Source: an uncultured Lachnospiraceae bacterium (GTDB lineage Bacteria; Bacillota; Clostridia; Lachnospirales; Lachnospiraceae). Taken from it: a DNA stretch of 32,505 bases. The stretch is taken from positions 1 through 32,505 of the forward strand of contig CAMWTP010000057.1 of the NCBI GenBank assembly GCA_947177165.1, given 5' to 3'. This document shows, one piece after another, positions 23,916 to 31,749 of the stretch. Made by a program: the position numbers and the translations under genes. A model generated the notes under the pieces. That model made no database searches, was not told the DNA's origin, and saw only the letters and a list, made by a program, of their open reading frames with translations. Positions within the stretch are counted from its first letter, which is position 1. Each line of letters starts with the position of its first letter.

Positions 23916-24743
23916 TCAGGGCATATCCTGCTGCTGCCTGTTTCCAAGCTGCCAGAATGCAACTGCGCTTGCCGCCGCCACATTCAGCGAATCAACACCG
24001 TGTGCCATCGGTATCCGCACCGTGTAATCGCAGCCTGCGATCGTGCCCGGCGCGAGCCCGTCCCCCTCTGTGCCAAGCACGATTGCAAGCTTTTCTTCCC
24101 GCATAAGCTGTGGTGAATCTATACGAACGGAATCCTCTGTCAGCGCCATTGCCACTGTCGTAAATCCCGCTTCCTGCAATCCTTTCAGCCCATTCTCTTC
24201 CTCCATAAATGCCCACGGTATCTGGAAAACTGTTCCCATGCTGACTCTGATCGCCCGGCGGTACAGGGGATTGCTGCTCCCCGGAGTCAGCAGGATCCCA
24301 TCCATATTGAGCGCAGCTGCTGAGCGGAAAATAGCGCCGACATTCGTGGGATTCATCACATTTTCAAGTACTGCAATCCTGCGTGCTCCCCTGCACACCT
24401 CCGGAACTGTTTTCAATTCTGGCCGCCGCATCGCACACAGCATGCCCCGCGTCAGTTTAAATCCGGTCAGATGCGTCAGCACATCAAACGCAGCTGTGTA
24501 GACGGGGATATCACCGCAACGGCTGATGATCTCTTTTCCCTGTCCTTCGACATGCTTCTTCTCCAGCAAGATCGACACTGGAACACAACCAGCGTCAAGC
24601 GCCCTCCCGATCACTTTCGGGCTTTCTGCAATAAACATTCCCTCTTCTGGCTCATGGCGGTTTAGCAGCTGCCCTTCGCTGAGTCTCGCATACACGTCAA
24701 GCTGCGGTGCTCCAAAATCCGTTATCTCTATAATATTTGGCAT
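23916..24743 (-). CDS. TrmH/SpoU family RNA 2'-O-methyltransferase
   Basis: In the 275-residue protein an N-terminal substrate-binding part (EGMFIAESPKVIGRAL) is followed by the SPOUT knot. The knot motifs are motif 1 ENVMNPTNVGAIFRSAAAL, motif 2 LAIVLGTEGDGL and motif 3 IPMAHGVDSLNVAAASAV. It methylates tRNA or rRNA with S-adenosylmethionine; the target base is not evident. The ATG at 24743 starts the conserved part. An in-frame ATG at 24836 would overlap the PAS gene. It lies 34 bases after the PAS gene. Confidence 0.9.
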   Translation of the reverse strand: MPNIIEITDFGAPQLDVYARLSEGQLLNRHEPEEGMFIAESPKVIGRALDAGCVPVSILLEKKHVEGQGKEIISRCGDIPVYTAAFDVLTHLTGFKLTRGMLCAMRRPELKTVPEVCRGARRIAVLENVMNPTNVGAIFRSAAALNMDGILLTPGSSNPLYRRAIRVSMGTVFQIPWAFMEEENGLKGLQEAGFTTVAMALTEDSVRIDSPQLMREEKLAIVLGTEGDGLAPGTIAGCDYTVRIPMAHGVDSLNVAAASAVAFWQLGNRQQQDMP

Positions 24744-24777
24744 ACGATCCCAATACCCTTCTTCATTCCTGCAGCTC

Positions 24778-25155
24778 CTAACTACCAAAATCATATAACT
24801 TTGCCGTCTCGCTATTCCGATACTCGTGTTTCTCATAGTATCCGATCAGGCTGCCGTCATCATCGCGCAGCGCAACCATATACACATCTTTGTTTTCCTT
24901 CTCATTGCGAAAAGTATAAATCATATTATGTTCTGTGCTCTCTGCAAACCACAAAACCACTTTTTTGATCATCTCAACCGACTGCGGATTGTGACAGTCC
25001 AGCAGACTCCTCCCTAGCAGACCCTGTCCGCCGTTCTTCGCATACCGCGCTGCCGCCGCCGGGTTCATGTATATGATTTCATGCTCCAGGCTGCAGATTA
25101 TAACTGCACATCTGTCCTGGTCAATTATGCTCTTAAAATACTTTGATAATTCCAT
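24778..25155 (-). CDS. single PAS-domain protein
   Basis: The 125-residue protein is essentially one PAS domain: CAVIICSLEHEIIYMNPAAAARY near 16-38, GRSLLDCHNPQSVEMIKKV near 48-66, and a closing beta sheet with GSLIGYYEKHEYR. The DCHNPQSV stretch resembles the PAS domain joined to DUF438 proteins, where the His may contact a ligand. There is no output domain, so it may be a stand-alone sensor. It lies 49 bases after the ATPase gene. Confidence 0.8.
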   Translation of the reverse strand: MELSKYFKSIIDQDRCAVIICSLEHEIIYMNPAAAARYAKNGGQGLLGRSLLDCHNPQSVEMIKKVVLWFAESTEHNMIYTFRNEKENKDVYMVALRDDDGSLIGYYEKHEYRNSETAKLYDFGS

Positions 25156-25204
25156 CCTGTTGTCCCCTCACTTTTCCAACCGAAAATTTATTTCAATATA
25201 TATT

Positions 25205-26062
25205 TTAATGAAACTCCCTCTCGTATTTTTTGAAAAACTCATAATACGCCCGCACATTGCCAAGCTCCGTCCAGCGCTTGACGTCCACCGTTTCCTCGTC
25301 CAGATCATAGATCTTTGCGCCCCTCATGGAAAGCAAAAACGGCGAGTGTGTGGCAATCACAAACTGACACTGAAAAAAGCGGACAGAATCTTCCAAGAAG
25401 CGCAGCAGTTCCTGCTGTTTTTCCGGTGACAGGCTGTTCTCCGGCTCGTCGAGCAGATACAGTCCGTTTTCCTTTATTTTATCTGCAAAATAGAGAAATG
25501 CGCTCTCCCCGTTGGAGTGCTCCCGCACATTGTCCTGCAGATTGTTCCGGATAAATTTTGACTGCGTATTGCGGCGCGCGGAATTTACCTTTTTCAGCTG
25601 CTCGTAATCCTCCAGCGAACGCATCTGGAAACGGGAATATTTTGCCTCCTGATACTCCTCAAACAGTTCCTCGCGCTTTCGGTCAATCCCCTCGTTGATG
25701 CTCCTCAAATTCAGCATAAAGTCAAACACATCGTCACTCGTTATAATTCTGCTGCCCTCTGGTATCTTTCCGACAGTTTCATAAGAACACATCTTCGTGT
25801 AATCGCCAAAGAAATTTGACCGGTTGTATAATGTATCGCGCTCAAGTCCCAGTTTCTCCGCAATCACATTCAGTGCGGTCGTCTTTCCCGAACCGTTCCC
25901 GCCATACAGGATTGTCACTTCCTCAAAATCCAGCATTCGCAGCTGGTGTGCTGACAATACCAGAAAGGGATACACTGTATCGTAACAGGTGTGCTTCAGT
26001 CCCATGGTAAAATCGTATTCTCTCTCCCTGTGCGGGAACTCAAAATGAGATAAATATTTCAT
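25205..26062 (-). CDS. AAA/ABC-type ATPase, RecF/OLD-like
   Basis: The 285-residue protein has a Walker A at about 54-61 (YGGNGSGKTT), a signature-like NGESAFLYFADKI near 184, Walker B GLYLLDEPENSLS near 200, and the H-loop FVIATHSPFLLSM near 233. The arrangement is that of cytosolic SMC/RecF-type ATPases, with only a short helical insertion between the motifs. There is no membrane partner or nuclease domain. Its biological role is unknown; related proteins serve in DNA repair or defence. Confidence 0.84.
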   Translation of the reverse strand: MKYLSHFEFPHREREYDFTMGLKHTCYDTVYPFLVLSAHQLRMLDFEEVTILYGGNGSGKTTALNVIAEKLGLERDTLYNRSNFFGDYTKMCSYETVGKIPEGSRIITSDDVFDFMLNLRSINEGIDRKREELFEEYQEAKYSRFQMRSLEDYEQLKKVNSARRNTQSKFIRNNLQDNVREHSNGESAFLYFADKIKENGLYLLDEPENSLSPEKQQELLRFLEDSVRFFQCQFVIATHSPFLLSMRGAKIYDLDEETVDVKRWTELGNVRAYYEFFKKYEREFH

Positions 26063-26173
26063 ATCAGTACACCGTTCTTTCTCTCTGACACTGCGTTATT
26101 TTTGCGCAGCCGCCTGCAAACTCCACACCCGCATGCATGCATACAGACAGCAGGTGTGCCCGTGTGCACAGAC

Positions 26174-26198
26174 AAAACGGGACCTGTAAGAGATCCCG
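26174..26198 (-). terminator. intrinsic terminator of the first sortase gene
   Basis: CGGGA and TCCCG enclose a partly paired loop, and TTTTG follows on the minus strand. It begins seven bases after the sortase stop codon. Confidence 0.75.
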
Positions 26199-26204
26199 CT
26201 ATTA

Positions 26205-27467
26205 TCAGCTGATTTTCTTCGCCACCACGACAAATCTTCCTTCCTTCTCCTGATAATCACAAGTCGAGAGCGTCAGAAGCTTGTCGCCATACGCTGCAGT
26301 CACTCCCGTGTCATAGAGTGACAATGCAGCCATCTCATTCATGGCGGAATTAAATTCCTTCTCCGAAGCAGCATTGATAAATTGATAATATTTAAAGGTA
26401 ACTTCCTCCTCCGAATAAACCTTGGAGCGGAACACATACATCACCTGATACGTGCCCTTTTCATAGATTGTATCAAACTGAATGACCGGATGTGCTTCAT
26501 AGTAGGATTCCTTGCTGTATTTATTCAGTGTTCCGAACATCTTGCCGGATTTCATATGGTGTCCGTATAATATGATATTGTCACAGCCCTTGACCACATC
26601 ACACTGATAATCCATGAAGATACAACCATTCCTGTCCTCCTCCTGGTTAAAGTTGTGATCCAGATAATACTCGTTGTTCACGGTCTGCATCACAGGGTAA
26701 TCCACAATCGTGTCGTCAATTTTTACCCACCCGATCAGTCTCTGGTTCTTTTGATGAATCAATTCATATTCCGGCAGAATATCTGGCGTCTCAACCGTAT
26801 CATCGGTGAGATGGATCCTGACTTCCCTCGTGCCGGAAGCCCCCGCCTCCTTCAGCGCGGACAGCTCCTCAAACTCTCTCGCACTCTTGGCAGATACCTG
26901 ATAATACGCGCCCAGATACCCAAAGCTTATAATACACATGAACAGACAGCCTGCAATCAGCATTTTACGTTTTCGCTCTTTTTTTCTGAGAACTGCCACG
27001 ATCTGTCTCTGCATATCCTTGTCAAAATCTTCCAGTCTTGCCCTGCCCTCCGGTTTATTCTGCTTTTTGGAAGATTTGGGAAGGTTTTTGAGTTTCTCGG
27101 CCTGCTGTCTCCTTTTTTCTTTTCGGGCTGTTTTTTCCTTCTCCCGCTCTCTCTCTTCTGTCCTGATACGCTGATACAGTTCATAGATATTGTCATCGAA
27201 CTGCCTGCCGACTGCGGTTTCAAATGTATATTTGCCTTTCTTCAATTCCAGATACAGCTTTTCAATATCCTTTGGATTGTCCAAGTTAAGACTGCCGGTA
27301 ATGGAATCGATAAGCTGTTTGTCCCTCAGTGCCGCCTGGTATTCTCCTGCATTCCTGAAGCGCCTGCCCTCAACAGTCCACTTTATTTCCGCCATTCTAT
27401 CGCCCTTTCTATCATTCCATGCATCATCCTTGATAGATTTCTTCCCATCCTGTTTTCTTGTGGACAT
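26205..27467 (-). CDS. class B sortase with long cytoplasmic N-terminus
   Basis: The 420-residue protein has a highly charged N-terminal region (1-168, with a Lys/Glu/Arg-rich coiled stretch near 100-135), one membrane helix at 169-189, and a class B sortase domain. Features include IDDTIVDYPVM, YYLDHNF, YGHHM with catalytic His303, TLSTC with Cys403 and GRFVVVAKK with Arg411. It would cross-link surface proteins to the cell wall. The cytoplasmic extension is long for a sortase. AAGGGGG supports the ATG at 27467. Another start at 27395 also has a weak site. The putative substrate is encoded 1.4 kb to the right. Confidence 0.92.
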   Translation of the reverse strand: MSTRKQDGKKSIKDDAWNDRKGDRMAEIKWTVEGRRFRNAGEYQAALRDKQLIDSITGSLNLDNPKDIEKLYLELKKGKYTFETAVGRQFDDNIYELYQRIRTEEREREKEKTARKEKRRQQAEKLKNLPKSSKKQNKPEGRARLEDFDKDMQRQIVAVLRKKERKRKMLIAGCLFMCIISFGYLGAYYQVSAKSAREFEELSALKEAGASGTREVRIHLTDDTVETPDILPEYELIHQKNQRLIGWVKIDDTIVDYPVMQTVNNEYYLDHNFNQEEDRNGCIFMDYQCDVVKGCDNIILYGHHMKSGKMFGTLNKYSKESYYEAHPVIQFDTIYEKGTYQVMYVFRSKVYSEEEVTFKYYQFINAASEKEFNSAMNEMAALSLYDTGVTAAYGDKLLTLSTCDYQEKEGRFVVVAKKIS

Positions 27468-27594
27468 AAATGCCCCCTTAAAGGTTTACACATACATTAT
27501 TATTGTACTATATTTTCAGTCAATTTCAAGTCTTTTTTCAAATTTTGTGACAAATTGCCATCAAATTGTTACAATTCACAGAGCACTTTTTTGG

Positions 27595-27622
27595 AACACT
27601 TTCCGCACACTGTCATATAGTA
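27595..27622 (+). promoter_or_regulatory. mother-cell sigma (sigK/sigE-like) promoter
   Basis: CATATAGTA at 27614-27622 fits the sigma-K -10 consensus CATAnnnTA. AACA at 27595-27598 fits its -35 with a 15-base gap. It would start transcription about 25 bases before the ATG of the cysteine-rich gene, suggesting late sporulation expression. Confidence 0.5.
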
Positions 27623-27651
27623 TAGAAAAAGCTTCTTCGGAGGTACTCAAC

Positions 27652-27933
27652 ATGAGTGAATTATCAGCAAGCCATTGCGGCTGCAATCAAACCAATACGA
27701 TGTCGGAGTGTGGCTGCGGCTGCAACAACGGCGGAAATAACTGGATCTGGATTCTTATCCTTCTTTTCTGCTGCGGCGGATGCGGCAACGGTTCCGGGTT
27801 GTTCAACAACGGCGGATGTGGCTGCGGATGTGAGAGCAACAACAGCGGATGCGGAAGCTGGATCTGGATTCTCCTCCTCCTGAGCTGCTGCGGTAACGGC
27901 TGCGGCTGCAACAACGGCTGCGGTTGCTGCTAA
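27652..27933 (+). CDS. glycine/cysteine-rich small protein, likely spore-associated
   Basis: The 93-residue protein is made almost wholly of CGCGC-type clusters, Gly-Asn spacers, and two copies of a hydrophobic strip WIWIL.LL ending in a double Cys (residues about 30-40 and 69-80). It ends CGCGCNNGCGCC. Proteins of this kind in Clostridia are often labelled high-cysteine chorion-class proteins. No enzyme function is implied; metal binding or disulfide cross-linking in a spore layer is plausible. GGAGG precedes the ATG, and a sporulation-type promoter lies upstream. The start at 27652 is chosen over longer in-frame starts because of this site. Confidence 0.82.
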   Translation: MSELSASHCGCNQTNTMSECGCGCNNGGNNWIWILILLFCCGGCGNGSGLFNNGGCGCGCESNNSGCGSWIWILLLLSCCGNGCGCNNGCGCC

Positions 27934-27945
27934 TGTTCTAATCCC

Positions 27946-27971
27946 TGAGGGTCCGTATATGCGGGCCCTCA
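27946..27971 (+). terminator. hairpin after the cysteine-rich gene
   Basis: TGAGGGTCC pairs with GGGCCCTCA (one G-T pair) around GTATATGC. It lies 12 bases after the stop codon. No strong T run follows, so termination efficiency is uncertain. Confidence 0.5.
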
Positions 27972-28018
27972 CACCTTGTAATAATGGATACCATTTGTTC
28001 ATATATATGATTATGGTA

Positions 28019-28053
28019 AGGAACTGTTAACAAATAACTTGTTAACAGTTCCT
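28019..28053 (+). repeat. perfect 14-bp inverted repeat before a two-gene unit
   Basis: AGGAACTGTTAACA and TGTTAACAGTTCCT flank a seven-base loop with no mismatch. It ends 19 bases before an ATG and lacks a T run. It may be an operator, an RNA-stability hairpin or a relic of a terminator. Confidence 0.6.
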
Positions 28054-28072
28054 GAAAAAATGGAGGTTAATT

Positions 28073-28603
28073 ATGGAGGATAACGATTACGTGCTGGCTT
28101 TTGACCACTTCTACACCACGAATCACATCCAGATCTTAAAGTCCCTTCTGCCCTTTATGGACAATGATAACTTCCGGATGCTGCCTGCCCTGATCAAATA
28201 TATGGAATTGAAATATACACTGTCACAGATCGGCAAAGGGACACCCGGCTTTACAAGCGGAATCCACGCCAGCAGTCTGGACACTGGCGTCAAGACGACT
28301 ACTGATATGGCAGAGAATCTCGAAAATATCTATAAGGCCGTTCACAAGTACCTTGCGCCGGGCGAGGAAAAAAATTTCAACCAGATCCTGTCTGCCATAA
28401 GGACAATGAAAAATGTGCGTGAAATGCAGCAGATGATGGAACTCTTCCAGACGCTGAATCCCGATACAAATTCCAATATGGATATCGGCTCTGTGATAGA
28501 AAATCTGTCAGCAGGCAGCGAAAACGCAAACGGACTCAATATCAATGAAATCATGGAAATGATGAAGCTATTTGGAGGAAGTGACAATGGAAACCAACAA
28601 TGA
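28073..28603 (+). CDS. helical protein, unknown function
   Basis: The 176-residue acidic protein is mostly helical, starting with FDHFYTTNHIQILKSLLPF and a mid region MENLENIYKAVHKYL-type helix. Methionine-rich helices (MQQMMELFQ, MEMMKLFGG) follow at the end. No family was recognised. TGGAGG precedes the ATG at 28073. It overlaps the start of the next gene by 17 bases, so the two are translationally coupled. Placement behind the cysteine-rich gene suggests, but does not prove, a sporulation link. Confidence 0.72.
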   Translation: MEDNDYVLAFDHFYTTNHIQILKSLLPFMDNDNFRMLPALIKYMELKYTLSQIGKGTPGFTSGIHASSLDTGVKTTTDMAENLENIYKAVHKYLAPGEEKNFNQILSAIRTMKNVREMQQMMELFQTLNPDTNSNMDIGSVIENLSAGSENANGLNINEIMEMMKLFGGSDNGNQQ

Positions 28604-28886
28604 GTGGATGAATGATCCGGAACTAAAGAATATCGACAGGGCAAAATTAGATTTTCTCGACAAAATGTTTGTGCAGAGCGCCTCGATCAACAATAATGGA
28701 ACACAGCAGGAACGGCAGAAAAACATGATGGCATTTCTGCTTTCCCTCAGCAAGCTGAGCAGAGACAACAACATCACTTTTCAAAAAGAGGAGGTTGAGC
28801 TTATTTTCTCTGTCCTGAAAAAATACTCAACCTCCGATGATATCGCTAAGATGCAGAAAATCTCTTCCTTTTTCCATTCCCAGTGA
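28587..28886 (+). CDS. helical protein, unknown function, coupled to its upstream neighbour
   Basis: The 99-residue protein is hydrophilic and helical (RAKLDFLDKMF, NMMAFLLSLSKLSRDN, EVELIFSVLKKYS). It has a Met-rich, Leu-rich character similar to the 176-residue protein, perhaps as a distant relative. The ATG at 28587 is preferred over a TTG at 28572 because GGAGG lies eight bases upstream, inside the preceding gene. Its 3' end overlaps the 3' end of the wall protein gene on the other strand by 41 bases, with no terminator between them. Confidence 0.7.
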   Translation: METNNEWMNDPELKNIDRAKLDFLDKMFVQSASINNNGTQQERQKNMMAFLLSLSKLSRDNNITFQKEEVELIFSVLKKYSTSDDIAKMQKISSFFHSQ

Positions 28887-31557
28887 GAACGAGCAATACG
28901 CCAACCGAGAACATTGCGCATACGATCAGCATACGATACTGTAAAGGATCTCCCGTCTTTGGTGTGGAGTCCTTTATGTGTTGTGTGCTTTTTGGTGCGC
29001 TTGCAGAAGTAGTATTTTGCTTCTGTGTCGTCCGCGCGCCTTGTGTCACTGATGCCGACGAATCTGATGCGGCCTGTTGTGCCGATGTGACCGTGTTCTG
29101 ACTCACTGCTGCACTTTGACTGCCTGACGTCGGTTGTGACACTGTCGTTGTCTGGGTGCCTGCGGTTGTCGCCGCACCCACACCGCTGGCCCCAAGAGCA
29201 ATCGTCCCTGTCGTGGACGTCTTATCTGACGCTGCCGCAGCAGTAGTGGTTCCTGTAGTTCCCATGCTTCCCGAGAGCGTTGCTCCCAGTTTGATACTGC
29301 CTGATGCTGCCTTGCTGATCACAACAGAACCATCATCCTCTGACAGCTCACTCTCTTTATATACCAGTCTGGTATACTGATTCGCGAGTTCCTTTGCCAT
29401 ATTCTGGGCTTTCTCGGTCTTACCTGTGATGGTGATATCTTTTGATACTTTGTTCACACCACTGAAAGCGTTCTCCTTCACCTCAGATATATTGTCAGGA
29501 AGTATTATATTCGAGATTCCGCCCACACTGGCAAACGCGTCACTGCCAATCACTGTCACGGTGTCCGGAATCGTGACATCTTCCACGCTTCCACTGTATC
29601 GGTACAGCACCTTGCCTGACGGATCCATCGTAAACCCTGACGATGTAGAATACCATTTCTTATACAATGTGATATCGCCGCTCAGGACAGTGCCGTTTTG
29701 ATAGACTTCAAGACACTCTTTGTCCTTGTACCAGTTCGCATCGGTCGTATAATTGGAATATTTAAAAGCTGTCGTCGAACCACTTCCCGGATACTCTGAC
29801 GAAGAGATTGCTTTTCCAGCCGTAATCTTTGCCGTCAGACTCGCTGCGTCTGTGTAGGAGGTTCCATTATAATTTCCTGTAAATCTTCCCCCGTTCATCT
29901 GGAATACCACTGTATTGCTCTTTCCCTCAAAATGAGCGTAGAGTGTCATGTCCTGTGTCAACGCTCTCCCCCATGACGTGTACTCTGACCCGCCGGCCGC
30001 ACTTGTATACCATCCTTTGAACGTCTTGTTCGCTATGGAAGGACTGCCTGCAGGTTTCTCGAGCTTCTGGTCGGCATACAATTTCTGCCTGCCTGGTATA
30101 TTTGCAGCGCCTTCATTGCCCTGTGTCGTGCTGTAGGTCACATGAAAATACGCTCTCGTCTGTTTGTCCCACTTCGCATAGATAGTTGTGTTTTTCTCGA
30201 TAACATCTTCTGAAAAATCCCATTCTGTCGTGCAGGCATTGTCCTTATACCAGCCCTTAAAAATGTAAGTGATCTCCTGTTTCCCGTCATCCTGCTCAAT
30301 CTGATAAGTGTCTTTCCTCAGTATCCTTGGCTGATCGCCATTGATCGATACAAGTTCTGAAATTGTCTCTCCCTTGGACACTTTTCTCTGCTCACCTTCC
30401 ACATCCGAAATGCCGGTGTCAAATATGACGGTGTACTTCTCATCTGGCTCAATCACAATCTCCGAGGATGAAGTATCTTCTTCCTCCCCCGATTCTGTTG
30501 GTTTCTCATTATCATCTGGCGGCGTTTCACCGCTGCTATCGGAATCAGAAGTGTCGTCTGAAGAGCCTGTAATATTGTCCTTTTCAGAATCCGGATTACC
30601 ATCGCCTGTCTGCTTGTTATCACCATCTGTCGTCCCGTCACTGCCATCTGACGGCTTGTTATCATCTCCTGCGGGCTTTGTGGTGTCTCCTTTCGGATCC
30701 GTTTCGTTTTCCGCGTCTCCTGCTACACTCTCTGCTGGCCTTGAACTGCCCTCCGGTGTCGCTGCTTCCTCTTCTGCGGGGCTATTGCTAAGCAAACTGA
30801 TTCCTGCGATTTCCTCTGTCTTTTCAGGATCGAGATATTCGCTGTACACCAGCTGTTCATACTTCTCAGCCAGCTGTTTTCCGAAGTTCTTCGAAGCGGC
30901 AGTCCCAGAATCATAAATATATGTAATACTGGTACCGCCCACACCGCGAAACGCATTCTCATCAATCTTCTCGATACCCCCTGGCAATGTGATTCCTCTC
31001 ACATCCCGGCTGAGATCGTCAAATGCACCGCTGGCTATCGTTGTCACCGTCTGTGGGATCTCCACGAGCGCTTCTTCCCCATCATATCGGTATAGTACCG
31101 TTCCGTCAGCACTGATATGGAATCCCTTCGCCGCCAGTGTCGTTCCGTCCGATGTAATATTGTACCATTTCTTATATAGCGTAATACTTTCCGTCACAGG
31201 ACTATCCATATCATATTTTGTCAGGCATTCCTGATCTGTATACCAGGTATTTGCCTCCGTCTTGTACCCGGAACAGGATGCATACCTGTCATCCGGAAAA
31301 CTGCTTATTGCTTTTCCATCATCAATAACCAGTACCGGCGTTTTATCCTGAAATTGGTAGCTGTTGTAGCTGCCTCTATAGGTTCCGCCGTTCATGCTGA
31401 AAGTCACCACATGTGCTGACGTATCGTCAACCCGCATATCCGCCTCTGTCATTTCCTTTACAGTTTCAGCCTGCGTTTCCGGCATCGGTATCTGCGATAT
31501 GACAATCGCCAGCACCATCAGGCTGACTCCTAAAATATTTTTTAATCTCCGATACAT
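28846..31557 (-). CDS. sortase-anchored wall protein with InlB-like and BspA-like repeats
   Basis: The 903-residue secreted protein has a signal peptide at 1-30 (cut likely after ETQA). Two copies of a roughly 200-residue module lie near 50-250 and 545-750. Each begins with a (V)F.MNGG.Y.G.Y start, continues with an ITLYKKWY ending, then LYRY and a BspA-like leucine-rich repeat. Between them are an Asp/Ser/Glu/Gly-rich linker and InlB-type beta repeats (IFKGWYKDNACTTEWDF, KTFKGWYTSAAGG). A Thr/Ser/Gln-rich stalk leads to TPKTG at 865-869, a hydrophobic helix and a basic tail. AGAGGGG precedes the ATG. Function is likely adhesion, by inference from repeat type. Confidence 0.92.
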   Translation of the reverse strand: MYRRLKNILGVSLMVLAIVISQIPMPETQAETVKEMTEADMRVDDTSAHVVTFSMNGGTYRGSYNSYQFQDKTPVLVIDDGKAISSFPDDRYASCSGYKTEANTWYTDQECLTKYDMDSPVTESITLYKKWYNITSDGTTLAAKGFHISADGTVLYRYDGEEALVEIPQTVTTIASGAFDDLSRDVRGITLPGGIEKIDENAFRGVGGTSITYIYDSGTAASKNFGKQLAEKYEQLVYSEYLDPEKTEEIAGISLLSNSPAEEEAATPEGSSRPAESVAGDAENETDPKGDTTKPAGDDNKPSDGSDGTTDGDNKQTGDGNPDSEKDNITGSSDDTSDSDSSGETPPDDNEKPTESGEEEDTSSSEIVIEPDEKYTVIFDTGISDVEGEQRKVSKGETISELVSINGDQPRILRKDTYQIEQDDGKQEITYIFKGWYKDNACTTEWDFSEDVIEKNTTIYAKWDKQTRAYFHVTYSTTQGNEGAANIPGRQKLYADQKLEKPAGSPSIANKTFKGWYTSAAGGSEYTSWGRALTQDMTLYAHFEGKSNTVVFQMNGGRFTGNYNGTSYTDAASLTAKITAGKAISSSEYPGSGSTTAFKYSNYTTDANWYKDKECLEVYQNGTVLSGDITLYKKWYSTSSGFTMDPSGKVLYRYSGSVEDVTIPDTVTVIGSDAFASVGGISNIILPDNISEVKENAFSGVNKVSKDITITGKTEKAQNMAKELANQYTRLVYKESELSEDDGSVVISKAASGSIKLGATLSGSMGTTGTTTAAAASDKTSTTGTIALGASGVGAATTAGTQTTTVSQPTSGSQSAAVSQNTVTSAQQAASDSSASVTQGARTTQKQNTTSASAPKSTQHIKDSTPKTGDPLQYRMLIVCAMFSVGVLLVLTGNGKRKRFSAS

Positions 31558-31749
31558 GTTAATCCCCTCTTACTTTTATATATTTTCATTCTTACCTCCC
31601 ATGCCGCCATCAGCGGCACAAACAATCCGTGAGAAGAATACCAAAAGCAGCCGACACAAACAATCCGTGAAGAACGCTGCCCCTGCGTTCTTCGGTGTGA
31701 AGCTTTAGATTTTCTTAGCGGGCGTCTTTTGGCCGCTTAGAAAATCTCT
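31558..31749. repeat. repeat-rich spacer between wall protein and second sortase
   Basis: No gene is seen. It holds a 16-base direct repeat CACAAACAATCCGTGA (31617 and 31655), a hairpin TGCCGC/GCGGCA (31602-31618), and a nine-base stem GAAGAACGC/GCGTTCTTC (31669-31693). A long inverted repeat with arms of 23 paired positions (31695-31721 and 31733-31755) carries a four-base bulge and one mismatch. The last one covers the sortase stop codon. A T run follows only on the plus strand. Confidence 0.6.

Noticed and set aside
26655..27620. Plus-strand open frame of 321 codons opposite the first sortase.
   Set aside because: The sortase frame has complete catalytic motifs, and the opposite frame is a by-product of its composition.
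30341..30916. Plus-strand serine-rich open frame of 191 codons.
   Set aside because: It mirrors the Asp/Ser/Gly-rich linker of the wall protein and has no ribosome binding site.
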